From contig NC_026740.1 in assembly GCF_000210295.1 (NCBI RefSeq), positions 1,309,691-1,373,690 of the forward strand: DNA of 64,000 nt, in the 5' to 3' direction. Made by a program: the position numbers and the translations under genes. The stretch comes from Trypanosoma brucei gambiense DAL972. Its lineage: Eukaryota; Euglenozoa; Kinetoplastea; Trypanosomatida; Trypanosomatidae. The notes below the pieces were generated by a model. The model was not told the origin of the DNA. It saw nothing but the letters and a program-made list of their open reading frames with translations, and did not search any database. Shown one piece after another: positions 19,229 to 29,195 of this stretch; position 1 is the stretch's first letter; each line of letters begins with the position of its first letter.

Positions 19229-19593
19229 ACTTATGTGACGCATTTTACATGTCGTGCAGACTTGCCACTGATAAGGACATATAACGATTCACAAGTGCCA
19301 AATAGAAAGGGAACTAAAAAGAACCAAGAGCAAGTAAACAACAGAAAAATGCCTTAAACCAGTAACGTAAGATTCTCCCTACTCCTTACCCTCACTGTTT
19401 TTTTTGTTGTTGGAGGGGAGGGAGACGGGATGAAGAATAAACAAGGGGGAAAAGGACCCTCAGCATCCATTTATTTCCCACACCAAAGACTTTTTTTCAA
19501 AAAAAAAAAAAGGACATACACGAATAGTTGATGCCGCTGATCGCCCCAACCTCTCAACTATTTTCAGTCAACAAACTGGTGGAAATAGATAAG
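18867..19593. other. Intergenic region, 727 nt
   Basis: Contains the (AT)n(GT)n run at 19197-19228, a T run at 18959-18972, another at 19490-19497 followed by an A run 19499-19510. No gene. Confidence 0.5.
19197..19228. repeat. (AT)n(GT)n compound repeat
   Basis: Reads (CA)n(TA)n on the coding strand, the same order as at the PUF and FHA genes, but further from an ORF (about 330 nt upstream of the coiled-coil start). Confidence 0.9.
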
Positions 19594-20835
19594 TTATGCT
19601 CGCTTGCAGGGTTTAATAAGGCTCACTATCGTCTCCATGCAAGCTGCAATGGTAGCTTCTCCCAGAAGGGCGACGTCAATAGGCCCCGATGAGATGGAAC
19701 TGCTTTTTGACTTCGGATCCAGGTCATCGCGGTATTTGACGTGTTTCGAAGTCGTCTTCTCCTTCTTGGCGGGGTCCGTCTGCTGGGTGACGGTTACTTC
19801 AACGACCGGCACCGTGCGGCTGTTGTTGTACCGCAACACTATGAGAGCAGAAGCTTGTGGCTCTTCGCAAACGTAACTAAATGTAGCAGTTCGCGAAACC
19901 TGAGCGCCTTGTGCACTTGTGGTATCCACACCCATGTTCACATCCAGTGGCAAACCAAACAACAATGTCAAGTGATCCACCAACTGAAGGAAGTGAAGTG
20001 GCTCCCAGAGGCAATTCAACAACGCGCTCTCTAGGAAAGGAATGAAATCCATCATGCAGACACTACTTCTTTGAAGTGTTTTTTGAAACTGCCCGGTGTG
20101 ACGCGGTAGGCCTTGCAGAGAAATGACCCTACGGACGAGTTCAGCGATGGATATTTCAACCCATCCTTCCGTTCCTTTGGCTTCAATTTCAACTTCCTCT
20201 CTCAGTGCTTTTACATTTACAGAACTACGATCCATCATGAGCACCATGAGCAACGATATCTCCACTTTCGCCACAGATGGAGCACCGCCACCCCCCAACC
20301 CCGTAAGCTTTCCGTAGAGCTCAAGGATGCCTCCTAAATCTTCACAGATTTTCTCGTTCTTCTCCTGCAGCAGCGGAATGGATAAAGCAAGGCACGTGTG
20401 ATCAATTGAATCTTGGACTACACCCTCAACACACCGACCGTCAGCTCCGCTGATCGTCCTCAGGTAGGAGTCGTAATCGAAGCTTAGTTTGCTATTGATA
20501 TTCCCTAATGTACTTGACAGCTCGCCTGTGCACTTTTTAATGTAGCTACGTTGGATCCATTCAACGAGACCTTGCACGCGTACAGTTAACGGGGTTTCCA
20601 TGTCGAATTGTGGTTTTGTCCCAGCATCCAACCACGAGTAGTCTGCAAAGCGATTACGATCGGGATTAGCACTACTGCCATCAAAGTCGTTCGGCGTCGA
20701 GTTGGAATGGCACAGCACAAAGTCTAAATCGGGTGTATCTTCGCCCTTAAAAACGTACGCGTCGAATAAATGAAGGCTTAATGCTTTGATGGGATATGGG
20801 TTGTTAATGGTATCACTGGTTTTACAATGGTACAT
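19594..20835 (-). CDS. Uncharacterised conserved-type protein, 413 aa
   Basis: From the ATG at 20835; the outer start is TTG. The protein is globular and mixed alpha/beta, without signal peptide or membrane helix. Residues about 20-45 (ALSLHLFDAYVFKGED) start a beta-rich segment. About 170-200 and 245-300 look helical (IAELVRRVISLQGLPRHT; LESALLNCLWEPLHFLQLVD). The C-terminal part has a strand pattern with SALIVLRYNNSRTVPVVEVT and a Lys/Ser-rich insert. I do not recognise the family. Codon usage and ORF length make it a confident gene. Confidence 0.75.
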   Translation of the reverse strand: MYHCKTSDTINNPYPIKALSLHLFDAYVFKGEDTPDLDFVLCHSNSTPNDFDGSSANPDRNRFADYSWLDAGTKPQFDMETPLTVRVQGLVEWIQRSYIKKCTGELSSTLGNINSKLSFDYDSYLRTISGADGRCVEGVVQDSIDHTCLALSIPLLQEKNEKICEDLGGILELYGKLTGLGGGGAPSVAKVEISLLMVLMMDRSSVNVKALREEVEIEAKGTEGWVEISIAELVRRVISLQGLPRHTGQFQKTLQRSSVCMMDFIPFLESALLNCLWEPLHFLQLVDHLTLLFGLPLDVNMGVDTTSAQGAQVSRTATFSYVCEEPQASALIVLRYNNSRTVPVVEVTVTQQTDPAKKEKTTSKHVKYRDDLDPKSKSSSISSGPIDVALLGEATIAACMETIVSLIKPCKRA

Positions 20836-21427
20836 AGCCTGCAATTGTGTAATATATCCTATTTTATATTACTTCCTGCACTTCCCTCCCTTTTCTACCC
20901 CACTCTGTGCTGCCACTCTTTCCTTCCCCACCACCAAAATAAAATTGCAGTGACGATAATCAACAACAACAAGACAACAGAAAAGGAGGGAAGAGGAGAG
21001 GGACTTGAGGGGAAAAATCTAAACGCTCGAGGATCAGGGAAGGTGGCAAAAGAAGGGAGGACATAAGGTGAGTTTCATGTCACATTGCGGAACAGCAACC
21101 CAAAGTTTATACGCACGTGCATATACGTGAGTGGATGCAGAAAAATATAAGCATTAACAACAACTTTACCCCATACAATTCATCACCAAACAACTTCTCC
21201 CACCGCTGCACTCCTTTTCATATCATCCGCTCCCCTGCCTACAAAACGTCCAACAGTCCTGAGCGCGACAAATCCATAACACCCCAAATACCACCATACG
21301 AACCTCCATGATGCGTGCGCGCCACAGCAGAGAAGAGCAACAACGCCTCAAACAGTGAATTGGGCCCCGGTTGTGTCGGGTAAGTTTTATCCACAGCTCC
21401 GGTGCGGTAACGCACATAAAAGTATGG
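20836..21427. other. Intergenic region, 592 nt
   Basis: 3' UTR of the TMEM209 homologue and leader of the 413-aa protein. The purine-rich segment 20980-21065 is pyrimidine-rich on the coding strand. No gene. Confidence 0.5.
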
Positions 21428-22858
21428 CTAACCCGTATCGCCTACGACTAGCGCAAGGTGCTGCTGCGCGTTGAGCGGTTGGTGAGGGAACCTCACATAG
21501 TTGGTGAAGCCGGGTACACATGTGCGCAGAATGTGCGTTAGTAAGTGGGCATCTGTTGGGAAATCGTCGCGCCATGTGCTTATGTCCCCACAGTTGTGGT
21601 GGTACGACGCAAGCGACTTTTGAGATGCAAATGTCCGGATCCGCCCCACCACATAGGTGCGTCGTGCTTGCTGCTCAGCAACAGATGCTGGTGAAGAGGG
21701 TGTGAACGTTGCGGTAGTGTCCAGTTTCATCTCCAGCTGTAGTCGTTGATCTATGTGCATAGTTACGTCAATGTTCTGCACATTCTGCCCTTGCGTAGCA
21801 ATTTTGTTTCTTTCATCCATGAGGGCATCCATTTTCCTTACAGATGGTGGGGACGAGACGGGCTGCGCTGGCACACCAAATCCCACTCTAGGGGCAGATG
21901 AAGGAGGAGGCATAACAATTGTCTCATCCAAGCTGTGGCCGCAGTCAAAATGCCTCAACTGTCGCTCGACGAACCAGCGGTTTGTTGAGTCCACCTCCTC
22001 AACAAGAGTCTGGCAAAGGTCCGACAGCCACTTGCGCACCTTCACTTGGGAACGCTCGGGGTCGACAATACCTAAGCTATTCCACATTGTCTCCGCTGGT
22101 CGATCGGCAGATGCTGCGGCGGAAGCCCTCTCGCCACCACTGCCGTACTGCACGCGAATGCCTTCAGATGACACCGAACCAAACCCACCACCAGCTGCCA
22201 GCGGGGCGCTGATGGAGGTCGCAGCTGCGGGAGCTGTTGCCATGGAACCCGAAACGGTACCAGCGGCGTTAACAGAATTGTGTGCCGTCGGAAGCGACCC
22301 CTCCATTCTCTTGGGTAGTTCCTTTGCCGAGAGAAACTTATCCAGTTCGGCACGTGTTCGTATGGCATACTCGCCCTCCAGGTCGTGGTGACCCTTCACA
22401 CCAATAGGTTCGGTTAGTACTTCTGTGGCCCCCGCTGTTGTCGTTGATTGAACGGTTGCAGGTGAAAAGGGCACGGACAACCCCGGTGCTTTCCGGTAGG
22501 GGCCGCACGCACCAGCGAAAGGGCTCCGGTGCTTCTTCCCGTGACGGTCCTTGTCACTTGACTCCTTCAAAAACGACATACAGAGAAGCAGTACCAATGA
22601 GGCAACAAAAATACAACCCGAAACTCCACCCACTTGCTCTATCATCGAATCCTCCAGAACTTCGACTAACACGTCGTCTATCCATACGTGTGTAACACCC
22701 CTGGGATACAGCCAAGCCATCACATACAAGGCAGCATAGAGCACTCCACTGATAGCAGCTATGATTTTCAGGTGAAAGCGCTTCGTCTCCCGTCCGTACA
22801 CGATATTGCGCCTCTGCCGGTCAAGTTCGATAAGTTGATCCGCATATGAGAGTCGCAT
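21428..22858 (-). CDS. TMEM209 homologue (nuclear envelope/membrane protein), 476 aa
   Basis: Two membrane helices near the N-terminus (about 30-52 and 77-97). A Ser/Ala/Pro-rich linker is followed by a conserved C-terminal region. There WNSLGIVDPERSQVKVRKWL and the closing block YVVGRIRTFASQKSLASYHH ... WRDDFPTDAHLLTHIL match the TMEM209 signature (YVVxRI..., then W..DLPTD..ll.h.f). In animals TMEM209 is at the nuclear envelope and interacts with nuclear pore components; the role here is inferred from the family. ATG at 22858. The recognisable C-terminal block is the main evidence. Confidence 0.72.
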   Translation of the reverse strand: MRLSYADQLIELDRQRRNIVYGRETKRFHLKIIAAISGVLYAALYVMAWLYPRGVTHVWIDDVLVEVLEDSMIEQVGGVSGCIFVASLVLLLCMSFLKESSDKDRHGKKHRSPFAGACGPYRKAPGLSVPFSPATVQSTTTAGATEVLTEPIGVKGHHDLEGEYAIRTRAELDKFLSAKELPKRMEGSLPTAHNSVNAAGTVSGSMATAPAAATSISAPLAAGGGFGSVSSEGIRVQYGSGGERASAAASADRPAETMWNSLGIVDPERSQVKVRKWLSDLCQTLVEEVDSTNRWFVERQLRHFDCGHSLDETIVMPPPSSAPRVGFGVPAQPVSSPPSVRKMDALMDERNKIATQGQNVQNIDVTMHIDQRLQLEMKLDTTATFTPSSPASVAEQQARRTYVVGRIRTFASQKSLASYHHNCGDISTWRDDFPTDAHLLTHILRTCVPGFTNYVRFPHQPLNAQQHLALVVGDTG

Positions 22859-23187
22859 CTAATCGATTCAGTCGAACACAACTCCAAGCCGCTTCTAGTC
22901 CTGCTGAGACCTCTTTTTCGGCAATCAAAGTGACAGGCGAAAGGGATAAGATAACGGACATACAGGACAATAACAGCACAATACGTGGGATTGAAAAGAA
23001 CCTGCAGCGGCAAGTGGGTAGTAACAACCATAGTGGTGATAAGTGGGGTATGCGCTTCTTTCAAAAAAATATATATATATAAATAAATAAAGCAAATAAA
23101 GAATGTACATACGCACATATATATATGTATATATATGGTAGTACGTCGAGACTGCAATAAGCGGGCAAGTACAGCCCCTCATTTCGC
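22859..23187. other. Intergenic region, 329 nt
   Basis: Short TA-rich runs at 23070-23082 and 23115-23137. No gene. Confidence 0.5.
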
Positions 23188-23784
23188 TTACAAGACACCG
23201 CAGTCGGAAATGCGGACAGGTGATGTTGGTTTATCCCCAGTACCAGTTTTTACACCCTCCACTTTCCTCACCACGTCCATGCCCTCAAGTACCTTACCGA
23301 AGACAACATGGCGACCGTCAAGCCATGGTGTGTCCACGGTTGTAATGAAAAATTGCGAGCCGTTTGTATTTGGTCCAGCATTCGCCATCGACAGGGCACC
23401 AATGAAGTGCTTCACGTTGAAGTTCTCATCATCAAAGCGTGCACCATAGATGGATTTGCCGCCGGTGCCGTCATGGTTGGTCATATCGCCTCCTTGAATC
23501 ATGAAATTGCGGATTACACGGTGGAAAGTGGAGTCCTTGTAGCCGAAGCCATTTACGCCAGTCGCGAGCTGTTTAAAGTTCTCCACTGTGCGGGGAGTTT
23601 CCTTGCCGAATAGCCCAATGACGATACGGCCAGCAGGTTCGGAGCCAATGGTGATGTCAAAAAACACCTTATCTGTAACTTCTGGTGAGGCCTTCACGCC
23701 TCCCGCCATGGAGAGGACAGCCACTGCCACCAACAAAGCTGGCATGAAGGCTGGGGTTTTCGCTGAAATGTCAAAAAAAAGCAT
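23188..23784 (-). CDS. Cyclophilin-type peptidyl-prolyl cis-trans isomerase, secretory, 198 aa
   Basis: Single-domain cyclophilin. Residues about 1-32 form a signal sequence (the second ATG gives [18 protein letters not shown]), so it is probably ER-resident or secreted; there is no obvious KDEL-type tail (ends RISDCGVL). The catalytic core is intact: [14 protein letters not shown] includes the Arg-Phe pair, [16 protein letters not shown] follows, and [12 protein letters not shown] contains the Trp that contacts cyclosporin. It would help fold secretory-pathway proteins. From memory this matches Tb927.7.4770. A pyrimidine tract ending CTGCAG (complement of about 23880-23893) is a plausible trans-splice acceptor about 100 nt upstream. 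Confidence 0.95.
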   Translation of the reverse strand: MLFFDISAKTPAFMPALLVAVAVLSMAGGVKASPEVTDKVFFDITIGSEPAGRIVIGLFGKETPRTVENFKQLATGVNGFGYKDSTFHRVIRNFMIQGGDMTNHDGTGGKSIYGARFDDENFNVKHFIGALSMANAGPNTNGSQFFITTVDTPWLDGRHVVFGKVLEGMDVVRKVEGVKTGTGDKPTSPVRISDCGVL

Positions 23785-24318
23785 TTGTCAGTGCCTTTTC
23801 ACTGGTTTCGTTTGCCTTGTGTAGGTTCTTTTCTTCGCTTTTTTTTTTTAAAGTAGTGCGACGAGGTTTGCTAAAACAACTGCAGAAAGAGTGATAGTGA
23901 CGGTTAGTTCAGCAACGGCACTGACACAGAAGCGCGTTGGGTAAGTCAAAGACGAGGGAGGGGGAAAACCGGCCGTGTGCCCGTGGAAGAGTCCGCACAT
24001 GGCAATGAGCTAATGGATGGTGATAAAGTTCCCATTAACTTCTTTTTATCCACATCAAAAACGGAGGAACTTTCATCGAATACAACCTGTACGACATGAT
24101 GTCGGTTTAAACTGAAGAGGACACATCTACATTGAAAGCAGCAAGAGCACACCGCATCAACCTGTGTGTGCGTGTATATGTTTGGATGGTCTGGTTTATT
24201 GACGAACCCAGAAACGGGATCGTACAACGTGGGCACGAGCAACAACAGGCAAGTAAACAAGTCACTTCTCAACACAAATTCCAGAGACTCGGTAAAAAAT
24301 AAACGTGGGAGCACTGTT
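23785..24318. other. Intergenic region, 534 nt
   Basis: 3' UTR of the NADAR gene and leader of the cyclophilin, with a possible splice acceptor near 23880-23893 on the complement. A minus frame at 23946-24368 overlaps the NADAR 3' end but has no gene-like composition. Confidence 0.5.
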
Positions 24319-24801
24319 CTAAGCCCTTGCACGTGCCCTGGCCGAGGCCTCGCGATGCAAGCGGTCACGCACTGCCATCAGAATGACCCCAAGTAAATTG
24401 TGTCCCGTCCCATCGCCAGCGTCTCCCCAAAAATCGTCTTCCTCCGTGTGGTCGACAATCAGCCTGGTTCCGGTGTTCATCAGAATTTCCCGGGCGTTTT
24501 CATTTTGTTTGAACTTCATGTAGTTTCCTAACAACATCACATCTACTTTTAATCTGTCCCAGTCGCCCCGCTGCCGACCCTCCCTCTCTGCAACGCGCAC
24601 AAGGCGGTCTAACTCCCATACCGACGCCGCCGACTGAAATGGTGCCGCGTCGGGTAAACCTCCAAACCGCTCCGTCAGAAAATAATGATGCAACGAGGGG
24701 AACTGCGTGTGATGTATGGTCACTGGGTGAGGCGAAAGGGGACTGAAAACCCCATACGGCTTCTCCCGTGAGTCGTGGAACCGCACAACTCCCTTACTCA
24801 T
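24319..24801 (-). CDS. NADAR/YbiA-family protein (N-glycosidase fold), 160 aa
   Basis: The fold is recognised from an ordered set of motifs: the N-terminal RFHDSREKPYGVFSPLSP, the helical region with FQSAASVWELDRLVR, the RGDWDRLKVDVMLLGNYMKF segment with downstream KQNENAREILMNTGTRLIV, and the final FWGDAGDGTGHNLLGVILM block. This matches the YbiA/NADAR (formerly DUF1768) order of W..R..VM......KF.QN....LL.TG...L.E....D..WG........NLLG..LM. Bacterial YbiA cleaves the N-glycosidic bond of riboflavin-pathway intermediates; other NADAR proteins remove ADP-ribose from guanosine. The substrate here is unknown. Length is normal for a one-domain member. Confidence 0.85.
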   Translation of the reverse strand: MSKGVVRFHDSREKPYGVFSPLSPHPVTIHHTQFPSLHHYFLTERFGGLPDAAPFQSAASVWELDRLVRVAEREGRQRGDWDRLKVDVMLLGNYMKFKQNENAREILMNTGTRLIVDHTEEDDFWGDAGDGTGHNLLGVILMAVRDRLHREASARARARA

Positions 24802-25509
24802 CTTCTGCTGGTTACTGGCACGTCACTTATACAACTACTTGTCCTTCAGCGCCACCTCTATGTCCCCACCACGTCTTGGCTGGTAAAATGTGCAGCTGAG
24901 ACCTTCTCTCTTTCCCTTCTCTCTCCGGACGATCTATCACTCCTCTAAAACGGATGCTTAATCTTCTCCTTCAATGAAACAAATCCTCGGGTTCCGCACT
25001 AGCACAAACACGTAAATATATATATATATATATATATATATCTGTGTATTCAGCAAGTTGTGAACGGCAACTTCGGGGGTTGAACAAGAGTTAAAAAGTT
25101 GGAAGGAAGCAAATTTAATTTTCCAGTTAAAAACGAAAGAAATGAATGGGTAAAAGAGGTTAGGGTTAGACAACAAAACAAAGGAAATAGACGAAGAATT
25201 TGGGTAAGGGGTGGGAGTTGCGAGCAAATTTACGCATAAATATATATTTATATATGCGTGACTTTGTGTGTGTAAAAGACTATCCAAACCAATCGGTGAG
25301 GTTGCAGAAGTAGCCACTCCTTCAGCACATCCTCCTCTTTAACATCGCGTACTTCTCCTTCCCTTTTTTTTTCACGTTTGACGTCTTCGCACGGACCGAA
25401 GCATACGCCTGTCGCGTTCTTCCCTCCTTTCCTCCCCTCCTCTTCATTTCCCTTCGCCTTTATACTACTCTGCAAACGTCCACATACGACGCCACGCACG
25501 GGAGCGCGT
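24802..25509. other. Intergenic region, 708 nt
   Basis: Includes a (TA)n run at 25016-25042 and a purine-poor region to 25509. No gene. Confidence 0.5.
25016..25042. repeat. (TA)n microsatellite
   Basis: About 13 TA units between the NADAR and proteasome genes. Confidence 0.9.
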
Positions 25510-26286
25510 TTAGTCTTTGCGGAGCTCAAACATTTCTGTACCCACTCCATCCGCAGTAATGATGTGGAAGCACACGGTGTCACCAGTGAATATGTCCCTC
25601 TCAGCTGCACCAGTGAAGGCATTTTTCAACATGCCCAGAGCCTCTTCCATCGTGAGGTCAGCCGGCGCCTGCGTAACCATGTGTTGTCGAGTAAGCAAAC
25701 AGTCCAATAGTGGCTCCACAAAGCTGCTAGCGGAACCACATGTGCCATAACGAAAGGGTTCCGTCGAGCCAACAGGGTCGTAACTGTAGCACACACCTGC
25801 GCCCTTCTCGTCAATGCCAACGATCATATTGAATGTGTAGTATGGGAAAAAACGCCGTTGATAGAGCATTGTGGACGTAAGCTTTGCGATGGCCTTTGTT
25901 GACGGCACTTTCCCACCGTTATTGTATTGATACCATTGAATGCGATACTTAAGCATCTGCTGCAACTGAAGACGGTCCGCTTGCATGCCCGACGACGCGA
26001 GGAAGATGCGGTCAGTGAGTTTAAACAACTTGGAAGTATCCGAGCGGGTGTGAATGCAGAAGTCACCGTTCAAGCGTGTATCGGCGCCAAGCACAACGTA
26101 GTTGCTTCCTGCAATGGCAGCGATGGTGCCACCATTGTCTGTGTAGGGAGACCAGTGTTGCGGGTGTCCCTTGGCCCCTTGGCGTAGAGGAAGTGTTAAC
26201 ACAGAGTTTCCTAACTTTCTGGGGTAACCGTGATGCTGCAAGGTATTTGCTTCACCTACGTGGTGCTCACTGAAGTCTTCAATCAT
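25510..26286 (-). CDS. 20S proteasome subunit beta type 6 (non-catalytic; PSMB1 class)
   Basis: 258-aa N-terminal-nucleophile-fold protein. After a propeptide of about 50 residues come [20 protein letters not shown], an [20 protein letters not shown] segment, then [26 protein letters not shown] and a C-terminal AERDIFTGD ... ELRKD. These match eukaryotic beta6 (PSMB1), including RRFFPYY and the LRKD end. The residue in line with the catalytic Thr1 is Gly, so it is a structural beta-ring subunit. From memory this is Tb927.7.4790. The ATG at 26286 gives a propeptide of normal length. Confidence 0.95.
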
Positions 26287-26692
26287 ATCTGCAACACAAC
26301 GTTTATATTCCGCGCGGTTTCGTATAATGCTTGCTTTTAACTAAAACAAAATAGTAGATTTCCTGGTAAGTGAAGTGCAGTCGACGACAGTTTGAGAGAC
26401 AAAAATCAAAATATTAAAATCGCTTCAGTTGGAGAACTAAAAAAAAAATACAATGTGAACCTTTATTCGGGTCTTTCCCGACCGCTCTGCTTTTCCAGTA
26501 CGATGGTGTATTGTATAACAAATTCACGCAAGCACGTATACATCACGAACTCTCAGAAAATGTACCGGATACTGCCAATGGAAACTTCAGAGACGCATAG
26601 GTGAACCAAGTGAGGCGACACACACCCTCACATGGCACACTTTTAATGCCACACAACACTCGCACACACAATACCAAAATATACCAAACGGG
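26287..26692. other. Intergenic region, 406 nt
   Basis: Leader of the beta6 gene and 3' UTR of the small membrane protein. No gene or notable repeat. Confidence 0.5.
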
Positions 26693-27004
26693 CTACATGG
26701 GCCTCCCGCTACGAATTCCCTCCTGCATCTCAAATTCCTTCATTTCCAATCGTTTTTTGTAGTGCTCACGGGCTGCTTCACAAGCGGGACATGTGTCACC
26801 GCGCGCTAAGATGCGTCGCGCCTGCTGATAGACCTCGAAGAGCAGAAGTGCCGCACAGGTTGAAGCCGAGAGAATCCACATGCTGTAATTCTGTGAGCCC
26901 TCGCTGTAACCAAAATCACGTGTGTTAAATACTTCCCACGGCCTTTCGCGGGGTCGCCGCGCCTTCGGTAGGCGCACAAACAGCGAGGTTGTACGTTGCA
27001 ACAT
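26693..27004 (-). CDS. Small single-pass membrane protein, probably mitochondrial, 103 aa
   Basis: I start at the ATG at 27004 because it opens with a basic, presequence-like N-terminus (MLQRTTSLFVRLPKARRPRE). Upstream in the same frame is a pyrimidine-type stretch without protein character. A membrane helix spans about 41-58 (MWILSASTCAALLLFEVY). It is followed by a CPAC pair (DTCPACEAAREHYKKRLEMK) in a charged helical tail. The layout fits an accessory subunit of an inner-membrane respiratory complex, but the family is not recognised. The CPAC motif could be redox-active or bind metal. It sits 250 nt downstream of the HD-domain gene. Confidence 0.65.
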   Translation of the reverse strand: MLQRTTSLFVRLPKARRPRERPWEVFNTRDFGYSEGSQNYSMWILSASTCAALLLFEVYQQARRILARGDTCPACEAAREHYKKRLEMKEFEMQEGIRSGRPM

Positions 27005-27254
27005 TAACCACTTTTTTTTTTCGAAAACGAAAACAAAGGAAAAGGTGGTCCGTGATGCAGGAAGTAGCTTTATCTCGGAAAGGTTCCATATGGGACACAA
27101 CAAAGACTCGAATCACAGAAACGAAAACAAGCAACCAAAAAAAGAAAAAAAAAATCATCCAGTCGCAAAATAACGAAAGGATACAGCGAGCGACACGGAA
27201 AGAGGGGGAAGCTTCGCCACGGCACTGAACCAAAAAGTTTGCGTGGAACATATT

Positions 27255-28631
27255 TTATGGAGTATTGTAGAAGGGGAGTGAGTCCACGAAGTACTTACTG
27301 TACTTTTCGTGACTAACGACAGCATCAGCAGCCTTCAGAACGGCACCTCCAGTATCTCGGCACTCAAATATCATTAGTGTACGCTCCTCAAACGCAAAAG
27401 GTGTAAAAAGCGTACTGTGCCGTGAAGCGCTTGACGACATTTTGAAGTAGGACTGGGAGGGGCGTTTAGGATTGAAAAACAGAACGCTTTGCAAGGGATC
27501 GCTGTTTCCTTTCCCGTGGTTAATAACCACCTGGTCAACGATGATGTCTTCTTTAGTAATCTTTGTGCTCTGTTTTTTTGAAACGGCGGCGACGATATCT
27601 TCTGCCACATCGTTGAGCCAGTTATCCGGCGGTGCGGCCTCAGACTTCAAGGCACGGGAAAGGATAAAGCGATATATATCTCTCGAGCGTAAACGGGATA
27701 TTATGTCTTGTGCAGGTTTTAGATTTGTATCTGCACTACTCTCTATGGCATCTAATACCCAGTCTCCCAACTTCAGGAACAACTCCTCGTGACAAACACA
27801 CTCGAGAAGAGTGTGGCCGTGCACTAAGAAGTAGGGCGCAGCTGCACCCATAATGTCACAAATCATATGATCTATAGCTTTGACCACGCGGTGCTGGTAC
27901 ACATTTTTATGCAACTTGGTACGCAACACGAATAACTCCCGGAGCGAAAGGGCAACCTTCTCCTCAAAAGCGAGTTGCCACTGCCCCTCGTATTGTACCA
28001 GACGCGCAGAGTTGAATAGGCGACTCAAACGAACATCCACTGTTGGTTTACCAAAGCAACAGAGTGAGTCACGAAGGAAATAGTCCAGTTTGTCAACATC
28101 GATACCATTTCGTTTGTTCGTCACTATCTCTGTGTAAACAAGATGCGAGGCAGGCTCACCTCGCATAACCCTCAAAACATCCTCCACATCATCTTTAGGG
28201 AGTAGGACCTTTAGTATGTTGCGGCCAATGGTTTGCGACATTTTGTCGTGGTCGAACAGCAAACCAAACTTGCGAGACATGACCTCCTCGAACAGATGGG
28301 AGAACGGTCCATGGCCAACATCGTGAAGCAGCCCGGCCAGCATCACCTTTTCTCTGTCCTTGTCATTAATTCGAAGGTCTGGCTGGCAGCGTTGAACTCG
28401 TCCCAGGAGGAGTTGCGCAATATGGGCCACACCAATACTGTGCTCAAATCGCGTATGTACGGCGGCGGGGTACAGGTAAGACGAGGAACCGAGTTGTTTC
28501 AGTGATCGCAGCCGCTGGAACGCGGCCGTGTCCACGGCCCGTGCAACGATTGGGGGAAGTGTTATGTGTTCGTGCACGCGGTCCATCACTGGCACATCGC
28601 GCAAGTATCGACAGATAATTCCATTTCTCAT
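27255..28631 (-). CDS. HD-domain dNTP triphosphohydrolase-like protein (SAMHD1 family), 458 aa
   Basis: The metal-binding HD residues are intact: H64 in RFEHSIGVAH, H103-D104 in LAGLLHDVGHGPFSHLFEE, and D180 in NKRNGIDVDKLDYFLRD, a block nearly identical to SAMHD1. SAMHD1 hydrolyses dNTPs to nucleosides and triphosphate. The calculated mass is about 52 kDa, consistent with the trypanosomal protein called TbHD52 in the literature as I remember it; that protein is reported to be mitochondrial. I see no clean targeting presequence, so localisation cannot be decided here. A (TG)n run on the coding strand sits just upstream of the ATG (complement of 28672-28701). Confidence 0.9.
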   Translation of the reverse strand: MRNGIICRYLRDVPVMDRVHEHITLPPIVARAVDTAAFQRLRSLKQLGSSSYLYPAAVHTRFEHSIGVAHIAQLLLGRVQRCQPDLRINDKDREKVMLAGLLHDVGHGPFSHLFEEVMSRKFGLLFDHDKMSQTIGRNILKVLLPKDDVEDVLRVMRGEPASHLVYTEIVTNKRNGIDVDKLDYFLRDSLCCFGKPTVDVRLSRLFNSARLVQYEGQWQLAFEEKVALSLRELFVLRTKLHKNVYQHRVVKAIDHMICDIMGAAAPYFLVHGHTLLECVCHEELFLKLGDWVLDAIESSADTNLKPAQDIISRLRSRDIYRFILSRALKSEAAPPDNWLNDVAEDIVAAVSKKQSTKITKEDIIVDQVVINHGKGNSDPLQSVLFFNPKRPSQSYFKMSSSASRHSTLFTPFAFEERTLMIFECRDTGGAVLKAADAVVSHEKYSKYFVDSLPFYNTP

Positions 28632-28668
28632 TGTATCTGTGTTTTCGCAGTTGCTTTTCTCTCAGTAT

Positions 28669-28699
<31 letters not shown>

Positions 28700-29195
28700 C
28701 CACTCTTATGTCTGTTTATGGACATTACGGAGGGAAGGGGGCGGTGGAAAAAGAAAATGAGATGTTAGGGGTAACGTGGTTCACCACCGCAGGGACAGAA
28801 GGGAAAAACAAAATCTACTAACGGCGATTATAGCAGATGGGAAGTGTGAGACTGGCTCGAACAACTAAACAAGCAGAAGCATGTAACGATATGACAGTTC
28901 CACATACTGCATGACATCCACGCACAGCTACTAGGAAGGGGGAGCCAAAAATCATAATGCCCCTCCATACTCAGTTAAAGACGGAGTTCTCCAAAAAGTA
29001 ATGGTGATAATAGAATTAATTAATAGTAATAGGGAAAACATCCGTCTCGCGGCGATCACCACTCAGTCTCCTAGCAGCAACTGACGGTACCAGTCACGGT
29101 TCCTGCAGCGTCCGTAAGAAGCGCAGAACTGCAAGACTCCATACGAAATGGATGCAACGGATCAAGGGAAAGAGAACGCGATGGTACATTCCCTT
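28632..29195. other. Intergenic region, 564 nt
   Basis: Leader of the HD-domain gene and 3' UTR of TRM112. It includes the (CA)n run at 28672-28701. No gene. Confidence 0.5.
28672..28701. repeat. (CA)15 microsatellite
   Basis: About 40 nt upstream of the HD-domain start codon, so within or next to its 5' leader. Confidence 0.95.

Noticed and set aside
23946..24368. 140-codon minus frame overlapping the NADAR 3' end
   Set aside because: Lies in the 3' UTR in a different frame, with no gene-like composition.
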